NCBI RefSeq assembly: GCF_026745355.1 | Contig: NC_079207.1 | Span: 17,554,959 to 17,618,958 of the forward strand | Direction: 5' to 3' | DNA from: Beta vulgaris subsp. vulgaris | Taxonomy: Eukaryota; Streptophyta; Magnoliopsida; Caryophyllales; Amaranthaceae | DNA length: 64,000 nt | Notes under the pieces: generated by a model | What the model saw: the letters and a program-made list of their open reading frames with translations, nothing else | Database searches by the model: none | What the model was told of the DNA's origin: nothing | Program-made: the position numbers and the translations under genes | Part shown: positions 24,251 through 36,841 of the stretch, piece by piece | Position numbering within the stretch: the stretch's first letter is position 1 | Layout: every line of letters starts with the position of its first letter

Positions 24251-24299
24251 ACGAAAAATCACTATTTTCAGATCTAAATTCGCTTCGCGATTCCTTCGA

Positions 24300-24475
24300 T
24301 TTTCTTTATTGGCGCTTCTTCCTTCGATCTTCTTTAATGGCGCTTCATTCTTCAAGTTTCTTTAATGGCGCTTGTGGATTCGATCTTCTTTAATGGCGCT
24401 TCATTCTTCAAGTTTCTTTAATGGCGCTTGTGGATTCAACTATTGAGGAGTTTCTTTAATGGCGATTGTTTCGAT
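24300..24475. repeat. Tandem TTTCTTTAATGGCGCTT units
   Basis: The phrase TTCTTTAATGGCGCTT recurs about five times, alternating with CATTCTTCAAG and GTGGATTCGATC. Confidence 0.85.
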
Positions 24476-24594
24476 TATTGAGGAGTTAAGAGTGGTGGCA
24501 TGAGTGGTGGCGTGGCGTGAAAGTGGTGGTGTGGCGTAAGAGTGGTGGCGTGGCGTGGCGTGGCGTGAGAGTGGTGGTGTGAAAGGAGAGTGGA

Positions 24595-24715
24595 TCTGAT
24601 GAGAGAGAGAGAGAGGAGAGCTAGAGAGAGAGAGGAGAGCAGCGTTTGAAGAGAGAGAGAGGAGAGCAGCTTCTGAAGAGAGAGAGAGAGAGAGGAGAGA
24701 GGAGAGAGGAAGGGA
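24595..24715. repeat. (GA)n-rich tract
   Basis: GAGAGA/GAGGAGAG runs. The open frame on the minus strand is Ser/Leu-rich low complexity. Confidence 0.85.
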
Positions 24716-25020
24716 GTTAGGGTTAGGAGGGGAGATAGGGTTAGAAGCTTCGCGTGCTGGGCCGAGGAGAGTTAGTAACTCAAGTGTGTGGGCCAAATCG
24801 CGTGCTGGGCCAAAGTTATTGAGAGATTGCGTGCTGGGCCAAGTTTAGAAGCATAAGAAAAATAACAAAAATCTGATGCGGTCCTCTGTGGAACCGCATC
24901 GAGTACCGCATCATATTATCTTCCCAACTTTCCCTCTCATCTTTAATGTTGATTTTCGGATGCGATTTTACAAAAACCGCATCTGTTACTAAGTGAAAGA
25001 TAATGTTTTTTCCACTAGCG

Positions 25021-25165
25021 AGGGTGCCTAGATTTAGGCTTCGTTTTTCTTGTATCATGGCTAATTCCCGTTGTAGCTTAGTCTTCTCTATTTTTTTTTC
25101 TTAGATTGGTTTGTAAACCATTCGACGAGCATCGATGAATAATCTCTTCTTTCAGAGCTACGTGT
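25021..25165 (+). other. LINE A 3' UTR and end
   Basis: The sequence resembles the 3' end of plant LINEs: T-rich stretch, TTGTAAACCATTCGACGA, then GCATCGATGAATAATC. It resumes the LINE after the CACTA-like insertion. A clean poly(A) tail is not visible. Confidence 0.5.
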
Positions 25166-25438
25166 TATCTATCTTTTTCTAATGAATGTTTGTCTTTGGT
25201 CTGTTAATCAAAGCACTGGCTGAAATGTGCTAAGTTACTGAGGGCTCGTCTTAAATATGATTGAATAAGAAACTCGTCCAAAATTTCGGACGACCTTTAA
25301 ATTTTAACAAACATGCCCTGGTTCAATCACACTTGAACTCGTCCTAAAGGATCTTTGACTTCTTTAAGCCAAGAAGCACAAGCTCAAAGTGGATTCGTCT
25401 ACGCCTTTGGATGATTAACGAACTTCAAACTAATTTTC
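25166..25438. other. Spacer with CTCGTCC motifs
   Basis: Several ACTCGTCC/CGGACGA motifs occur here and again at 26753-26971, on the other side of the solo LTR. Both may belong to the 3' non-coding part of the minus-strand Tat-like element at 35-37 kb. Confidence 0.35.
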
Positions 25439-25443
25439 CCAAC

Positions 25444-26747
25444 TGATGTGTTTATCATTTATCGATTATTTACTCTAGTCCCCTTAGTTTTGATAGTCGG
25501 TTTGAGTCTTTTGAGCTCGTTTCTTATGAATTTGATGCGTTTGGAGTTCTTTTCGTGTGTTGCATGTTTTGATGAAGATTAGACACTTGATGCCTTTATT
25601 TAAGTCGCGACACGGGAGTCCAATGGTCACACAATGTCCAAGGAGTATCCTGATGATTTGCACGAGCGATTCGATTGGATTGCACGAAAAATAGATCAGA
25701 AAACACATCCTCCCGATCGACCGGGCGAATCACGAAATTAGAGCTGCTGACATATTCATTTCGCCCGGCCAACCGGGCGACCAAAGGGGAAAATTTGCTT
25801 ACGTGCCCGACCGGGCGGATTTGCTGCTCTTTTGTAGTTCAGAAAAATGACCGTCGTCCAACCGGACGGTTTCTCGGGACGGATTTTTTCGCCTTTTTTA
25901 GCCGATTTTGTAAAAAGTATAAATAGATTTTTAGTATTTTCGATTAGACTATCTTATTTTCGACGTTTTTAGGGCCAAACATTTAGTTTTCTCTCTCTAG
26001 TTTTGTACGAACTTTTACCATTGAAGATTATAGAGATCATTGATTTCGTTTCCATCATTTCTCAATCATTCGGTATTCCTCTTTACTTTGTTTAATTTAA
26101 TGAATTCTTTTACTTTGATCATGTTTATTGAGTTTATTATTATCATGAGTGAGTAGAATATTTCTAGGGCTTAGAGAGGGAAGCCATGTTTATACCTTTT
26201 TTATTGTGGTTTGATGTTCTTCGATAATTGGAATTGAATTAGAATAATTCCTGTTGATTTGTTATGCTTGTTTAATTCATGTATTTGCGCAATATCATGA
26301 GTTATGTTTAGCTAATAAGAATTAGAATTGAAAGATCGTACTCATTAGAGGCTTGTTACAATAGGTAGATTTGATTATGTTGAGCGACCTTACTGGCATA
26401 TGTTAATTTAAGAGTTGTTAATGCCTGACCAAGGATTAGCGAAATAATCTAGTTATTCGAACCACAATCTAAGTATTGTTGACCTATATTGTAGTGATTA
26501 GATTGGTATAAACATGGTGGACCGATCGATTGCCCTAGGTTTTTAATTATTTGATAAAGTTATTATATCATTTTGTGTTCTACTTTACTCTAGTTTAGTT
26601 ATTAATTCTTCAATCAATTTTCTCTCTTGAAGTATTTAAATAATTGACCATAAATCTATAGAACTCCTCTCCCTGTAGATCGACCCGTATTTGCCAGTTT
26701 CTGCTAATTAGACACCGTGCACTTGCGGTATATTTTAAAACCCATCA
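25444..26747 (+). mobile_element. Solo LTR, Athila-like
   Basis: Begins TGATGTGTTTATC and ends AAACCCATCA. Flanking 5-mers CCAAC (25439-25443) and CCAAG (26748-26752) agree at four of five. A TATA-like GTATAAATAG lies near 25917. The end segment (GATCGACCCGTATTTGCC, then ACTTGCGGTATATTTTAAAA) matches the tail typical of Athila/Ogre-type LTRs. No internal region is present, implying LTR-LTR recombination. Confidence 0.7.
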
Positions 26748-26752
26748 CCAAG

Positions 26753-26971
26753 TTACAATGAGCTCGTCCAAATATTCTTTGTCCTGAATTGCAATGAACT
26801 CATCCGAAATCCTACACGAGCATCTTATTCGTTGATAAAATGTTTAATTCAATATTGTACTCGTCGAGAATGAGCGTCTTAGAAATTCTTCGGCTTGGTT
26901 CCCCCCCCTAGGACTTAGCTCATCCTGCTAGTATGGACGACTTGTGTTCCAAGAAGGATAACGACCACTAG
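26753..26971. other. Short spacer between two LTR insertions
   Basis: Non-coding; contains CTCGTCC motifs and a C-run near 26900. The last five bases, ACTAG, are the target duplication of the next element. Confidence 0.5.
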
Positions 26972-27510
26972 TGTAATATCCTGAAAACTTAAACGTGTTT
27001 AAGTAAATAATTAATTTTTTTATGAGTAGTTAAATTATATTTTACTTAAAGTTTCACTAGTTAAGTAATGTTTAATAAAACGAATATAAAAATTCCCAAC
27101 TTAAAAATATTAATATACTAGTGACGATAATTTATAATTTACGATTTCACGAGTTAAACAGGAGGACTAATGTAGTTGCAATTCACTTAAAGAGCAAAAA
27201 GTCAACATTTCACCCAAAGTATTACTAAGTCACGTTGATAAGTGTTAGTGGGAAAATTCTGATTTTTGGTTGAGAAACAAAAAGGGAAAAAGGAAAAGAG
27301 AAAACAAAGCTATGGTCAATTTTCCCCATTAATGGTGTCTTCTTCCTCACTCCACCATGTCCATTTGTCACTCATGCAATCACAACTTTCTTCTCCTTCT
27401 TCAGACAAATCTGTCACCAATCCTCACCCAAAGCTTCTTCAAGTTAACAAAATCAGATTAATTACTTCACCATCTTCCTCCCAACCACTGAATTTTAACT
27501 CCAAATTTCC

Positions 27511-27520
27511 CTATAAATAG
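27511..27520 (+). promoter_or_regulatory. LTR TATA box (element N, 5' LTR)
   Basis: CTATAAATAG, the probable core promoter. The 3' LTR has the same motif at 32379-32388. Confidence 0.6.
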
Positions 27521-29008
27521 TCATGAATGCAACACCAAGAACACACCAACAACAACCTTCATCATCTCTTCTCCCTCTAATCAGAAATTCAGTCAATAAT
27601 CGCCGGCAAAGTTGTAACTAAATGAAATAAAAAAAAAAAAAAAAAAGAGGAAGGAGAAAACCCCAAATTCATAATCTCTCTCCTCTGTTTCGAACCCCCC
27701 ACAACCGACCACCGTCGGCCACCGCGCGCGCCACCTGCGCCGCGCACAGTCCCGCCCACACCTCGCCAACTCGCCGGTCATCAGCCCGCCGCCGGAGATC
27801 CACGCCAGCACCCTCACGTTCGCTCTCTCTCCTCCTCGCGCACTCTCTCTCCTAGTCGCGCGCTCCGCTTCGCGTGCCGCTGCTGCTGCCTTTCGCCGCC
27901 GCCGGAGACTAACGTCGCTGACACTGACCGCCGCTAATCGACGCCGTTCACCGAAGCCGGCGTCCCACCTCAGCCACGATTTAGTTCTCCCTGCTCCTAG
28001 TAGCAGAGGTGATGCTTTTCTCCTTTTAATTTCTGATTTCCTTAGTTTACTAATACCAAGCCCAAGATATAACCTTTAACCTTTACTATTTTTATTTGGG
28101 CCTAGAATCTTGAACTCAAAAGTAAGCTTAATTTTTAATCTGAAATTTTACTATGGGCTATAAACTTGTTGCATGTACAATATTAGGCTCAAATCTGACC
28201 TCTTTATAGTATTAGCTAAGCTACTTATTATTAAATGGGCTAATTGAATTAAACTAAAGCTGATTTAGTATTTTATTAAGTTATGTTAGTTTAATTATTA
28301 AGTTGAGCATAATGTTGGGCTTATAATCTGAATTTACTTAGTTAAATCATTTAAGTTAATCTTGTCGCTTTAATATATTAAGCTTTAATGGACTGATTTA
28401 GTTAGTTTTATTAAACCACCTAACTTATTTACTAAAATCTATTATTGGGTTATAATTTATGATTTCTAAACTAGTTGACTGTAAATTCATTAAGTTCATA
28501 ATTGAGTTTAAGTTATGAGTACTTCACTAATCCTTAAGTTCACTTATAATAATGAGTTACTTGACTTGTTAGTTTTAAATGACTAAATAATATTAAAATA
28601 ATGTTAATGGATCCATTATAACCTTAAACTTAATCTATTAGTGGACGACTAATTAGTTATTAACTATGAACTAGAATAAGTTATGTTTCGAAAGCTTATA
28701 TAATTGTAGAATAAACTTTAAATTTTATAATTTCTAAAAATATAGCTAAATGAGTTATTTCACCTAATTAGTCGATTAAAGAGTCATGTTAATTTAAAAG
28801 TTATTAACGATTAAGAAATAACGACCGTTAATGAGACCTTTATGACGTTATAATGAACGTTATGATCTTAATAAGCTCTAACTAATATTTAGGCTTAAAA
28901 GCTAATTAATGAAACGTTCTTTAATAAAACTATTCTTGAATAGATTAAAGAAGATAAAGGATATTACAAGCCTCCCCCGGCTATCATGGTTGGTAAGCAG
29001 GAATTCAG

Positions 29009-29648
29009 GTAACGTCTACTGCTAACACCCGCATTCCCTTGAAGTATGTTTTATGATCATGATTAATATTATGTTTTATATATGGATTGCGGGATTGAAA
29101 TGAAATGTTTTATGATGGTTATGATGATACGATGCTATGAAATGATGATGATGATGTTATGATGAAATGAAAGAATATAATTATTCGCGATGATGATGAT
29201 ATGCTTAAAAGAAATGAAACATGATAAATTCAAGTGAAAGACGGTTCTTGGCAAGTATTCTTTATCCCGGGTCGTGCACGTACCTTCCGGCCGGTTAACC
29301 ACCTTCTGTTTAGTGAGGGCTTTTGTCCTCGGGTGGCACCGCGCAAATCTGGGCAAATAACGCCACCTTCCGTTTAGTGAGGGCTTTTGTCCTCGGGTGG
29401 CTGCCTTCCGTTTATGATGTTACTATGTTCTGGGGAGACGTCCCTTCCGTTGTACTAGCCAAGTTACCAAAGTAAAATATATATGTGATGAACATGATAA
29501 AGAAGATAATGTAACCGATATGATATGTTTGTGAAAGTTTTACTTATTCTTCTCCCTGTTTTTAACTAAAATGATGTGAAATGAATTTACGATGTTAGAG
29601 TAGTATGTTACTGAGCCTCGGCTCACGACGTTTTGTTTTATGTTTTAG
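29009..29648 (+). other. Intron-like block shared by two LTR families
   Basis: Starts after AG at GTAACG and ends TTTTATGTTTTAG, i.e. GT...AG boundaries, with CTAAC motifs inside. The same block, with minor changes, occurs at 47989-48621 in the chromovirus LTR and in both 3' LTRs (33885-34523, 55607-56237). Sequence downstream of the AG differs completely between families. Upstream, similarity persists for a short CCTCCCCCGGCT stretch. It could be a leader intron or a structural/packaging module. Confidence 0.55.
29299..29400 (+). repeat. Duplicated 38-nt hairpin in LTR leader
   Basis: Two copies, 29299-29336 and 29363-29400. Each can pair CCACCT with GGGTGG and GAGGGC with GTCCTC around a TTTT loop, with a 10-nt bulge on the 5' side. 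The other LTRs carry the same pair at 34170-34207/34234-34271, 48270-48307/48333-48370 and 55887-55924/55947-55984. Confidence 0.7.
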
Positions 29649-29882
29649 GTATGGAAGAACAAATATGGATCACTATTATACTGCGTTTGGAGTTTATGTA
29701 TGACTCATGAGGTTTTAAGATACTGTGTATAATGGATAAACAAGTATTATCTTGCGATGAGTATTTGTATAGTGAATTTTCAATTTTAGGCTATTATTTT
29801 ATTTGTGGGCCATAACCCACAGGATTAAGTTATCCTTCCGCTGACGATTAAGGTTATGTAAATTTGTCGGGGCGTTACAGAG

Positions 29883-29894
29883 TGGTATCAGAGC
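29883..29894 (+). promoter_or_regulatory. Primer-binding site (element N)
   Basis: TGGTATCAGAGC, complementary to the 3' end of initiator tRNA-Met, three bases after the 5' LTR. It is the same site as in the chromovirus at 48928. Confidence 0.92.
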
Positions 29895-31823
29895 TGAAAC
29901 CTAGCCGGAAGTGCAGAGTAATAGACTTTGCACCGCCTAGGAGTGGTCCTTTAGGAAATTAGATAATGAGGAAAACTCGAGGTTAGTAAATGACCAGTTG
30001 GGTTGATATAAGATGAGATATAAGACAATGGATGAAAAATATGAGGTTTACTTCCATGAATGAGTTATTAGGAGTTGAGGATTATTTGGGTTATTAGAAT
30101 CTTAAAGAAATGAGGATTTGAACTTATGATCTTTTGAGGTATGAGTAGTAATATTTGATGCTCGAGGTAATACATGAAATAATATTTAGATATGCTATGA
30201 TGAGTAGGGTTATATTATTTGTGGGATGATAAAAAAGGCTAAGCTATATGAAATCCTAATGGTTATAAGTTGAGATTGAATTTTACTTTATAGGAGGTCA
30301 TATGACGATTTTGGAGATTCGAAAATTTTGAAGGGATTTAGAAATTCTACTCGAGGAATTAGAAAGCAATTACCATTACTTCAGTTATTAAAGATTTTAG
30401 TTTTAAAGGTTGAAGCACTACTTCATAATGTTATGCGAACCACTTTTTGGGATGTTATGGGATTGTAGTGAAAAATAAATTATGAATAAATAATTGAAGA
30501 GTTAGACAAGTCGATGTTTTGAAGGAATAGGAATTTGCTACTTGGAGATGTACTAGCTATATGGAATATAATTAAGAAATAAGCATTGATGTCGAGATGA
30601 AACTTAATGTGCACAAGTGCTTGATTTTTTTTCTATTTTACCAAGATTTGGGGCAAAGAATTTCCAAGTTTGAAATGTTGTTAGATAAATGGTTTCTTCG
30701 TATATGTTAATGAGATGATCTAGAAATGAATTCAAGTGATCAAATTACCCATGAAAAGGGATAATGGAAAAATGTGGAGGAAATCGAAATTGTGATGAGA
30801 AGTAAACATTATTTGGATCGGTGTAGCCTTGAATAATTAAGATCTTGAGTATTGATGTTAGCTAGGTAAGGAGTGCGTTATGACATTGTCAGATTAGTAA
30901 GTGCTTAACGTTGAGGCTATGATAATGATATTGATTTGATATGATAATGTGATGATTGAAAATTTGGGAATGCACAAATATTGGGTTTAGGGATCTTTAG
31001 TGAATGCCTTATTAGATGATACTGTTATTATAGAGAGAGGAACCAAAATGTGAGGCTTATGAATGCCTCGTGAAGCTTATATTGTGGAATTGATAGGAGA
31101 GCGCATATTATATACCAAGCAGGATGTGAATCGTCAAATGATAATGAGTAAGAAAAGAATGGGTTGATATATTAAGGGGCATGATTAACATTCGAGTTTA
31201 AGATTTCTAAGTAAAATTGGCGGGCTTAGTATGAAATTGTGTCATGGATATTTAAATTCACAAGGATTCAACACATATTATGGAAAGTAAAGTTGTGCTG
31301 AGAAAGTTTGAGGTTAGATTCAGGAACACTATGATATCCATATCGTAGCGTAAAGGTTTTAAATAAGTTAAATGGGTTGGCTAAAAATTAAGTAAACCAA
31401 GCCGTTTAAGCGTTGCGCTTTTGCGTGTGCAATATGAATCTGCTTATGTAAAGATGTGGTGCATGTGATTATCTGTGTTAGTTACCTCATAATGCGTACG
31501 TAGTATCATGCATTTTTTTTTTTTTATGATATGTAGTTACTCAAAGTATGTATCTTGATAATTTGAGAAACCAAAAGAATATCAAACGAGGTCTCATCAA
31601 ATGAGTTAGTTGGAATTCATTGCCAACAAGTTTGCCCTTTTTTGTTATCTTTGCTCCTCGATTTCGCGAGTCGAGTTGAAGTAGAGATACAAAAGATGAT
31701 GGCGGAATGGAGGCTGAATATCTAACGAAGCCATGAAGGCTTGAGATCTTGGTCTTGTTAAATGAATTTAGCTTGTTGTTATATCAATTAAATAAATTGC
31801 AAGTTTCGAGGACGAAACTTTTT
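29895..31823 (+). mobile_element. Non-coding internal region of element N
   Basis: About 1.9 kb between primer-binding site and polypurine tract. No frame of 60 codons or more on either strand and no gag, protease, polymerase or integrase motif. Element N is therefore non-autonomous, similar in concept to a LARD. It must be reverse-transcribed by another element's proteins, plausibly the Tekay-type chromovirus. Confidence 0.85.
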
Positions 31824-31838
31824 CTAAGGGGGTAAGGA
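31824..31838 (+). promoter_or_regulatory. Polypurine tract (element N)
   Basis: CTAAGGGGGTAAGGA directly before the 3' LTR. The preceding TTTCGAGGACGAAAC and this tract are nearly identical to the chromovirus at 53831-53865. Confidence 0.9.
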
Positions 31839-34754
31839 TGTAATATCCTGAAAACTTAAACGTGTTTAAGTAAATAATTAATTTTTTTTATGAGTAGTTA
31901 AATTATATTTTACTTAAAGTTTCACTAGTTAAGTAATGTTTAATAAAACGAATATAAAAATTCCCAACTTAAAAATATTAATATACTAGTGACGATAATT
32001 TATAATTTACGATTTCACGAGTTAAACAGGAGGACTAATGTAGTTGCAATTCACTTAAAGAGCAAAAAGTCAACATTTCACCCAAAGTATTACTAAGTCA
32101 CGTTGATAAGTGTTAGTGGGAAAATTCTGATTTTTGGTTGAGAAACAAAAAGGGAAAAAGGAAAAGAGAAAACAAAGCTATGGTCAATTTTCCCCATTAA
32201 TGGTGTCTTCTTCCTCACTCCACCATGTCCATTTGTCACTCATGCAATCACAACTTTCTTCTCCTTCTTCAGACAAATCTGTCACCAATCCTCACCCAAA
32301 GCTTCTTCAAGTTAACAAAATCAGATTAATTACTTCACCATCTTCCTCCTAACCACTGATTTTTAACTCCAAATTTCCCTATAAATAGTCATTAATGCAA
32401 CACCAAGAACACACCAACAACAACCTTCATCATCTCTTCTCCCTCTAATCAGAAATTCAGTCAATAATCGCCGGAAAAGTTGTAACTAAATGAAATAAAA
32501 AAAAAAAAAAAAAAGAGGAAGGAGAAAACCCCAAATTCATAATCTCTCTCCTCTGTTTCGAACCCCCACAACCGACCACCGTCGGCCACCGCGCGCGCCA
32601 CCTGCGCCGCGCACAGTCCCGCCCACACCTCGCCAACTCGCCGGTCATCAGCCCGCCGCCGGAGATCCACGCCAGCACCCTCACGTTCGCTCTCTCCTCC
32701 TCCTCGCGCACTCTCTCTCCTAGTCGCGCGCTCCGCGTCGCATGCCGCTGCTGCTGCCTTTCGCCGCCGCCGGAGACTAACGTCGCTGACACTGACCGCC
32801 GCTGATCGACGCCGTTCACCGAAGCCGGCGTCCCACCTCAGCCACGATTTAGTTCTCCCTGCTCCTAGTAGCAGAGGTGATGCTTTTCTCCTTTTAATTT
32901 CTGATTTCCTTAGTTTACTAATACAAGCCCAAGATATAACCTTTAACCTTTACTATTTTTATTTGGGCCTAGAATCTTGAACTCAAAAGTAAGCTTAATT
33001 TTTAATCTGAAATTTTACTATGGGCTATAAACTTGTTGCATGTACAATAGTTAGGCTCAAATCTGACCTCTTTATAGTATTAGCTAAGCTACTTATTATT
33101 AAATGGGCTAATTGAATTAAACTAAAGCTGATTTAGTATTTTATTAAGTTATGTTAGTTTAATTATTAAGTTGAGCATAATGTTGGGCTTATAATCTGAA
33201 TTTACTTAGTTAAATCATTTAAGTTAATCTTGTCGCTTTAATATATTAAGCTTTAATGGACTGATTTAGTTAGTTTTATTAAACCACCTAACTTATTTAC
33301 TAAAATCTATTATTGGGTTATAATTCATGATTTCTAAACTAGTTGAGCTGTAAATTCATTAAGTTCATAATTGAGTTTAAGTTATGAGTACTTCACTAAT
33401 CCTTAAGTTCACTTATAATAATGAGTTACTTGACTTGTTAGTTTTAAATGACTAAATAATATTAAAATAATGTTAATGGATCCATTATAACCTTAAACTT
33501 AATCTATTAGTGGACGACTAATTAGTTATTAACTATGAACTAGAATAATGTTATGTTTTCGAAAGCTTATATAATCTGTAGTAATATAACTTTAAAGTTT
33601 TTATAATTTCTAAAAATATAGCTAAATGAGTTATTTCACCTAATTAGTCGATTAAAGAGTCACGTTAATTTAAAAGTTATTAACGATTAAGAAATAGCGA
33701 CCGTTAATGAGACCTTTATGACGTTATAATGAACGTTATGATCTTAATAAGCGCTAACTAATATTTAGGCTTAAAAGCTAATTAATGAAACGTTCTTTAA
33801 TAAAACTATTCTTGAATAGATTAAAGAAGATAAAGGATATTACAAGCCTCCCCCGGCTATCATGGTTGGTAAGCAGGAATTCAGGTAACGTCTACTGCTA
33901 ACACCCGCATTTCCCTTTGAAGTATGTTTTATGATCATGATTAATATTATGTTTTATATATGGATTGAAATGAAATGTTTTATGATGGTTATGATGATAC
34001 GATGCTATGAAATGATGATGATGATGTTATGATGAAATGAAAAGAATATAATTATTCACGATGATTATGATATGCTTAAAGTAATGAAACATGATAAATT
34101 TAAGTGAAAGACGGTTCTTGGCAAGTATTCTGTTATCCCGGGTCGTGCACGTACCTTCCGGCCGGTTAACCACCTTCTGTTTAGTGAGGGCTTTTGTCCT
34201 CGGGTGGCACCGCGCAAATCTGGGCAAATAACGCCACCTTCCGTTTAGTGAGGGCTTTTGTCCTCGGGTGGCTGCCTTCCGTTTATGATGTTACTATGTT
34301 CTGGGAGACGTCCCTTCCGTTGTACTAGCCAAGTTACCAAAGTAAAATATATATGCCGATGAACATGATAAAGAAGATAATGTAACCCGATATGATATGT
34401 TTGTGAAATGTTTTACTTATTCTATTCTCCCTGTTTTTAACTAAAATGATGTGAAATGAATTTACGATGTTAGAGTAGTATGTTACTGAGCCTCGGCTCA
34501 CGATGTTTTGTTTTATGTTTTAGGTATGGAAGAACAGATATGGATCACTATTATACTGCGTTTGGAGTTTATGTATGACTCATGAGGTTTTAAGATACTG
34601 TGTATAATGGATAAACAAGTATTATCTTGCGATGAGTATTTGTATAGTGAATTTTCAATTTTAGGCTATTATTTTATTTGTGGGCCATAACCCACAGGAT
34701 TAAGTTATGTTTCCGCTGACGATTAAGGTTATGTAAATTTGTCGGGGCGTTACA
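31839..34754 (+). mobile_element. 3' LTR of element N
   Basis: 2916 bp, TGTAATATCCTG...GGGGCGTTACA, followed by target duplication ACTAG. Differences from the 5' LTR are few and mainly one-base gains or losses (for example in C-, T- and A-runs). Confidence 0.93.
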
Positions 34755-34759
34755 ACTAG

Positions 34760-35394
34760 AGATCGAATATTTGTATGACTCTTATCTTGGACGAGCTTGA
34801 ATATGGACACTTGCCAACGTTTGTTGGATATAGTTGCTATTTATGAGCTTACCAACTCTAGTTCGGCTTCCTTTAGGAAGTAGTGTTCGTCTTGTAGTAA
34901 TGATTCCTTTACTAAGGCTATTACTACTTAGTTGGCCTTGCAATTGAAAGTAAGATACCTTTACTAAGACATGCTTATTTCTGGTCGGCTTCCTTCAGGA
35001 GACCATGATGTTTCCTTTACTAGAGATTATCACTATTTGGCTAACCATATATGTAATCTACCTTTTAGGTTTATTACATTTTGGCTGGCTTCCTTGAGGA
35101 AGCAATGGGCGTTAGAAAAATGATCATCCGTTGTTGGGGTGAATCATTCTTTTAGTTGATGTCACTTTTAGACCACTAGGCTAACTAGTGGTGAAAACGC
35201 ACCAAAGTGAATGACTTTAGTAAAAATAAAGAAACAATATGCATATAGGGAGAAGGTAGAAATTGTATTATATAAATTTTGCTTGGCAAAGTACCAAGAT
35301 ACATGTATATATTTCTAATTCTCTTTTTTATGCCGTGGCACTTCTAAAGATTACAAACTATTAGTATTGTTGCTAACTATCTGAATCAGATGTG
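34760..35394 (-). other. Non-coding, probably Tat-like 3' region
   Basis: Contains a repeated GGCTTCCTT(T/C)AGGA phrase (34866, 34988, 35088) alternating with CTTTACTA phrases, an irregular array. It lies downstream (minus sense) of the pol C-terminus at 35395-35573, where Tat-type elements carry long non-coding repeats before their 3' LTR. Confidence 0.45.
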
Positions 35395-36810
35395 GTACTT
35401 CTTCAGGGTTTCTGAATTCCAATTGCGTTGTATTGGATGTCCATCCATATCTTGGAGACGAAAAGTTCCACTTGTCACTTCTTGGACTAATTGATAGGGC
35501 CCCTTCCAATTTGGTGTAAGATTACCCAGCTTTTTAGTTTGTACAACGGCTTCCATCTTCCTTAGAATTAAGTCCCCTAGTTAGGGGTGAAAGTTATTCG
35601 GATAAAATCCAAAATTCAATCCAATCCAATCTGAATTAGTAATTCGGATCGGATTCGAACTGTGTTCGGATTGGATTCGGATTGAGATTTTTTGATAAAT
35701 TGGATTTTCGGATCGGATTGGATTGAGGGTAATTGGATCCAAAAATCCAATATAACCAAATCGTAATATGTCTTGTATTATGTATGTATCTGGATTGGGT
35801 TTAAGTGCTTAACTGATTTTTTATAATAAAAAAACCTACTCCACATACACATAGCACTTCAATCCTTCCCCTAAAACACACTACACACTTAATCCTCATT
35901 TTCTAAATCTACTAGGCTATTGTTGTGCTTATTTTTTCACCGAAAAACTAGAGTGTATTAAAAAATCGGATTTTCGGATCGGATCCAATCTAGAATATGA
36001 AATTTCGGATCGGATTGGATCGGACTCAAACCCTAATTGGTTTGGATTCAGATTAAAAAATTGAAATCCAAATTTTATTCGGATCGGCTTGGATTAGGCC
36101 CTAATCCAAACCGCACACCGAACTTTCACCCCTACCCCTAGTTTGGGTGTTCATCTATCGACTCTCTTGTTAAAATCCCGAGCCATTTGCAGCTTGTACA
36201 ATTGCATTCTCAATAATGCATTGCCCCTGACCTCTGGTACTTGGTACAAGACAGTGCGCAAGGCGGCCCGATTGGCTTCTTCTGTGTACATCATGACTCT
36301 CAGGATGGGTTCTTCAATCTCAACGGGCAAGACAGCTTCAGTTCCATAGACCAACATGAAAGGTGTCTCACCTGTAAAGTTTTTGGTCATGGTTCTTATG
36401 GACCATAACACCAGTTGTAGTTCTTCAACCCATAGGCCCTTGACATTGTCCAACTTCCTTTTTATGCCATTTGATAGGATCTTGTTGAAGGATTCTACTT
36501 GTCCATTGGCTTGTGGGTTGGCGACTGTAGCAAAGTGAGAATTGAACTCTCTTTCTACTAAACAATATTGTGGCATGCCAAACCGAGTTATGATGTTCTT
36601 CCAAGTAAAGCTCTTGACGTCATTTGTCGTTATGCCCGACACTGCCTCAGCTTCCACCCATTTAGTGAAGTAGTCCACAGCCACAATTACAAACTTCTTC
36701 TGTCCAATGGCCACAGGGAAAGGTCCTAGGATATCCATGCCCCATTTAGCAAAGGAAAGCGGGAACAAGATAGGAGTTAGGTAACTTGTTATTCTAGAAT
36801 TTGGCATGTT
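35395..36810 (-). pseudogene. Ty3/gypsy (Tat-like) integrase remnant
   Basis: The long open part (36151-36807) encodes an integrase core: WGMDILGPFPVA, then VDYFTKWVEAEAV, ANPQANGQVES and the TGETPFMLVYG motif. The segment that should hold the central catalytic Asp (usually DNG-Q-F) is replaced or deleted between FGMPQ and HFATVANPQ, so it is inactive. The C-terminal part resumes at 35573-35395 with GNLTPNWKGPYQL and WNSETLKKY, the normal Tat-lineage pol terminus. A hAT MITE (35582-36134) separates the two. Confidence 0.88.
35582..36134. mobile_element. hAT-type MITE in the Tat-like integrase
   Basis: 553 bp with ends TAGGGGTGAAAGTT and AACTTTCACCCCTA, flanked by a perfect 8-bp duplication CCCCTAGT (35574-35581, 36135-36142). 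It is rich in GGATCGGATTGGAT-like subterminal motifs in both orientations. Removing it reunites the integrase with its C-terminus. Confidence 0.92.
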
Positions 36811-36841
36811 TGGCAGTAACTTGCTACTGCCTACTCCAAGT

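Larger units (their letters stand above)
23773..25020. mobile_element. CACTA-like non-autonomous element in LINE A
   Basis: Both sides carry inverted GATGCGGTTTT-type subterminal repeats (23775-23805; 24873-24912; 24958-24985). The right side runs to GTTTTTTCCACTAGCG, close to the TAGTG end of CACTA elements. LINE sequence lies on both sides (zf-RVT on the left, LINE 3' UTR on the right). The left terminus is not recognisable and seems deleted. The interior is non-coding with tandem repeats and a GA-rich leader-like stretch. Confidence 0.5.
26972..29879 (+). mobile_element. 5' LTR of a non-coding LTR retrotransposon (element N)
   Basis: Runs TGTAATATCCTG...GGGGCGTTACA, 2908 bp. Target duplication ACTAG lies at 26967-26971 and 34755-34759. 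A TATA box (CTATAAATAG, 27511-27520) is followed by a GC-rich leader-like region around 27690-27970, then AT-rich sequence. A block at 29009-29648 is shared with the chromovirus LTR. The 3' LTR (31839-34754) is nearly identical, differing mostly by single-base indels. Confidence 0.93.

Noticed and set aside
24440..24796. 118-codon minus-strand frame
   Set aside because: Ser/Leu repeats generated by a (GA)n tract, with no domain.
29299..29400. Regular short repeats considered as a CRISPR-like array
   Set aside because: Only two units per LTR, in a plant retrotransposon, present in all four LTRs; they are LTR sequence.
30000..31800. Possible hidden gag-pol in element N
   Set aside because: I looked for CCHC, DSGA, FIDD/YVDD and integrase motifs in all frames and saw none; stops are frequent throughout.
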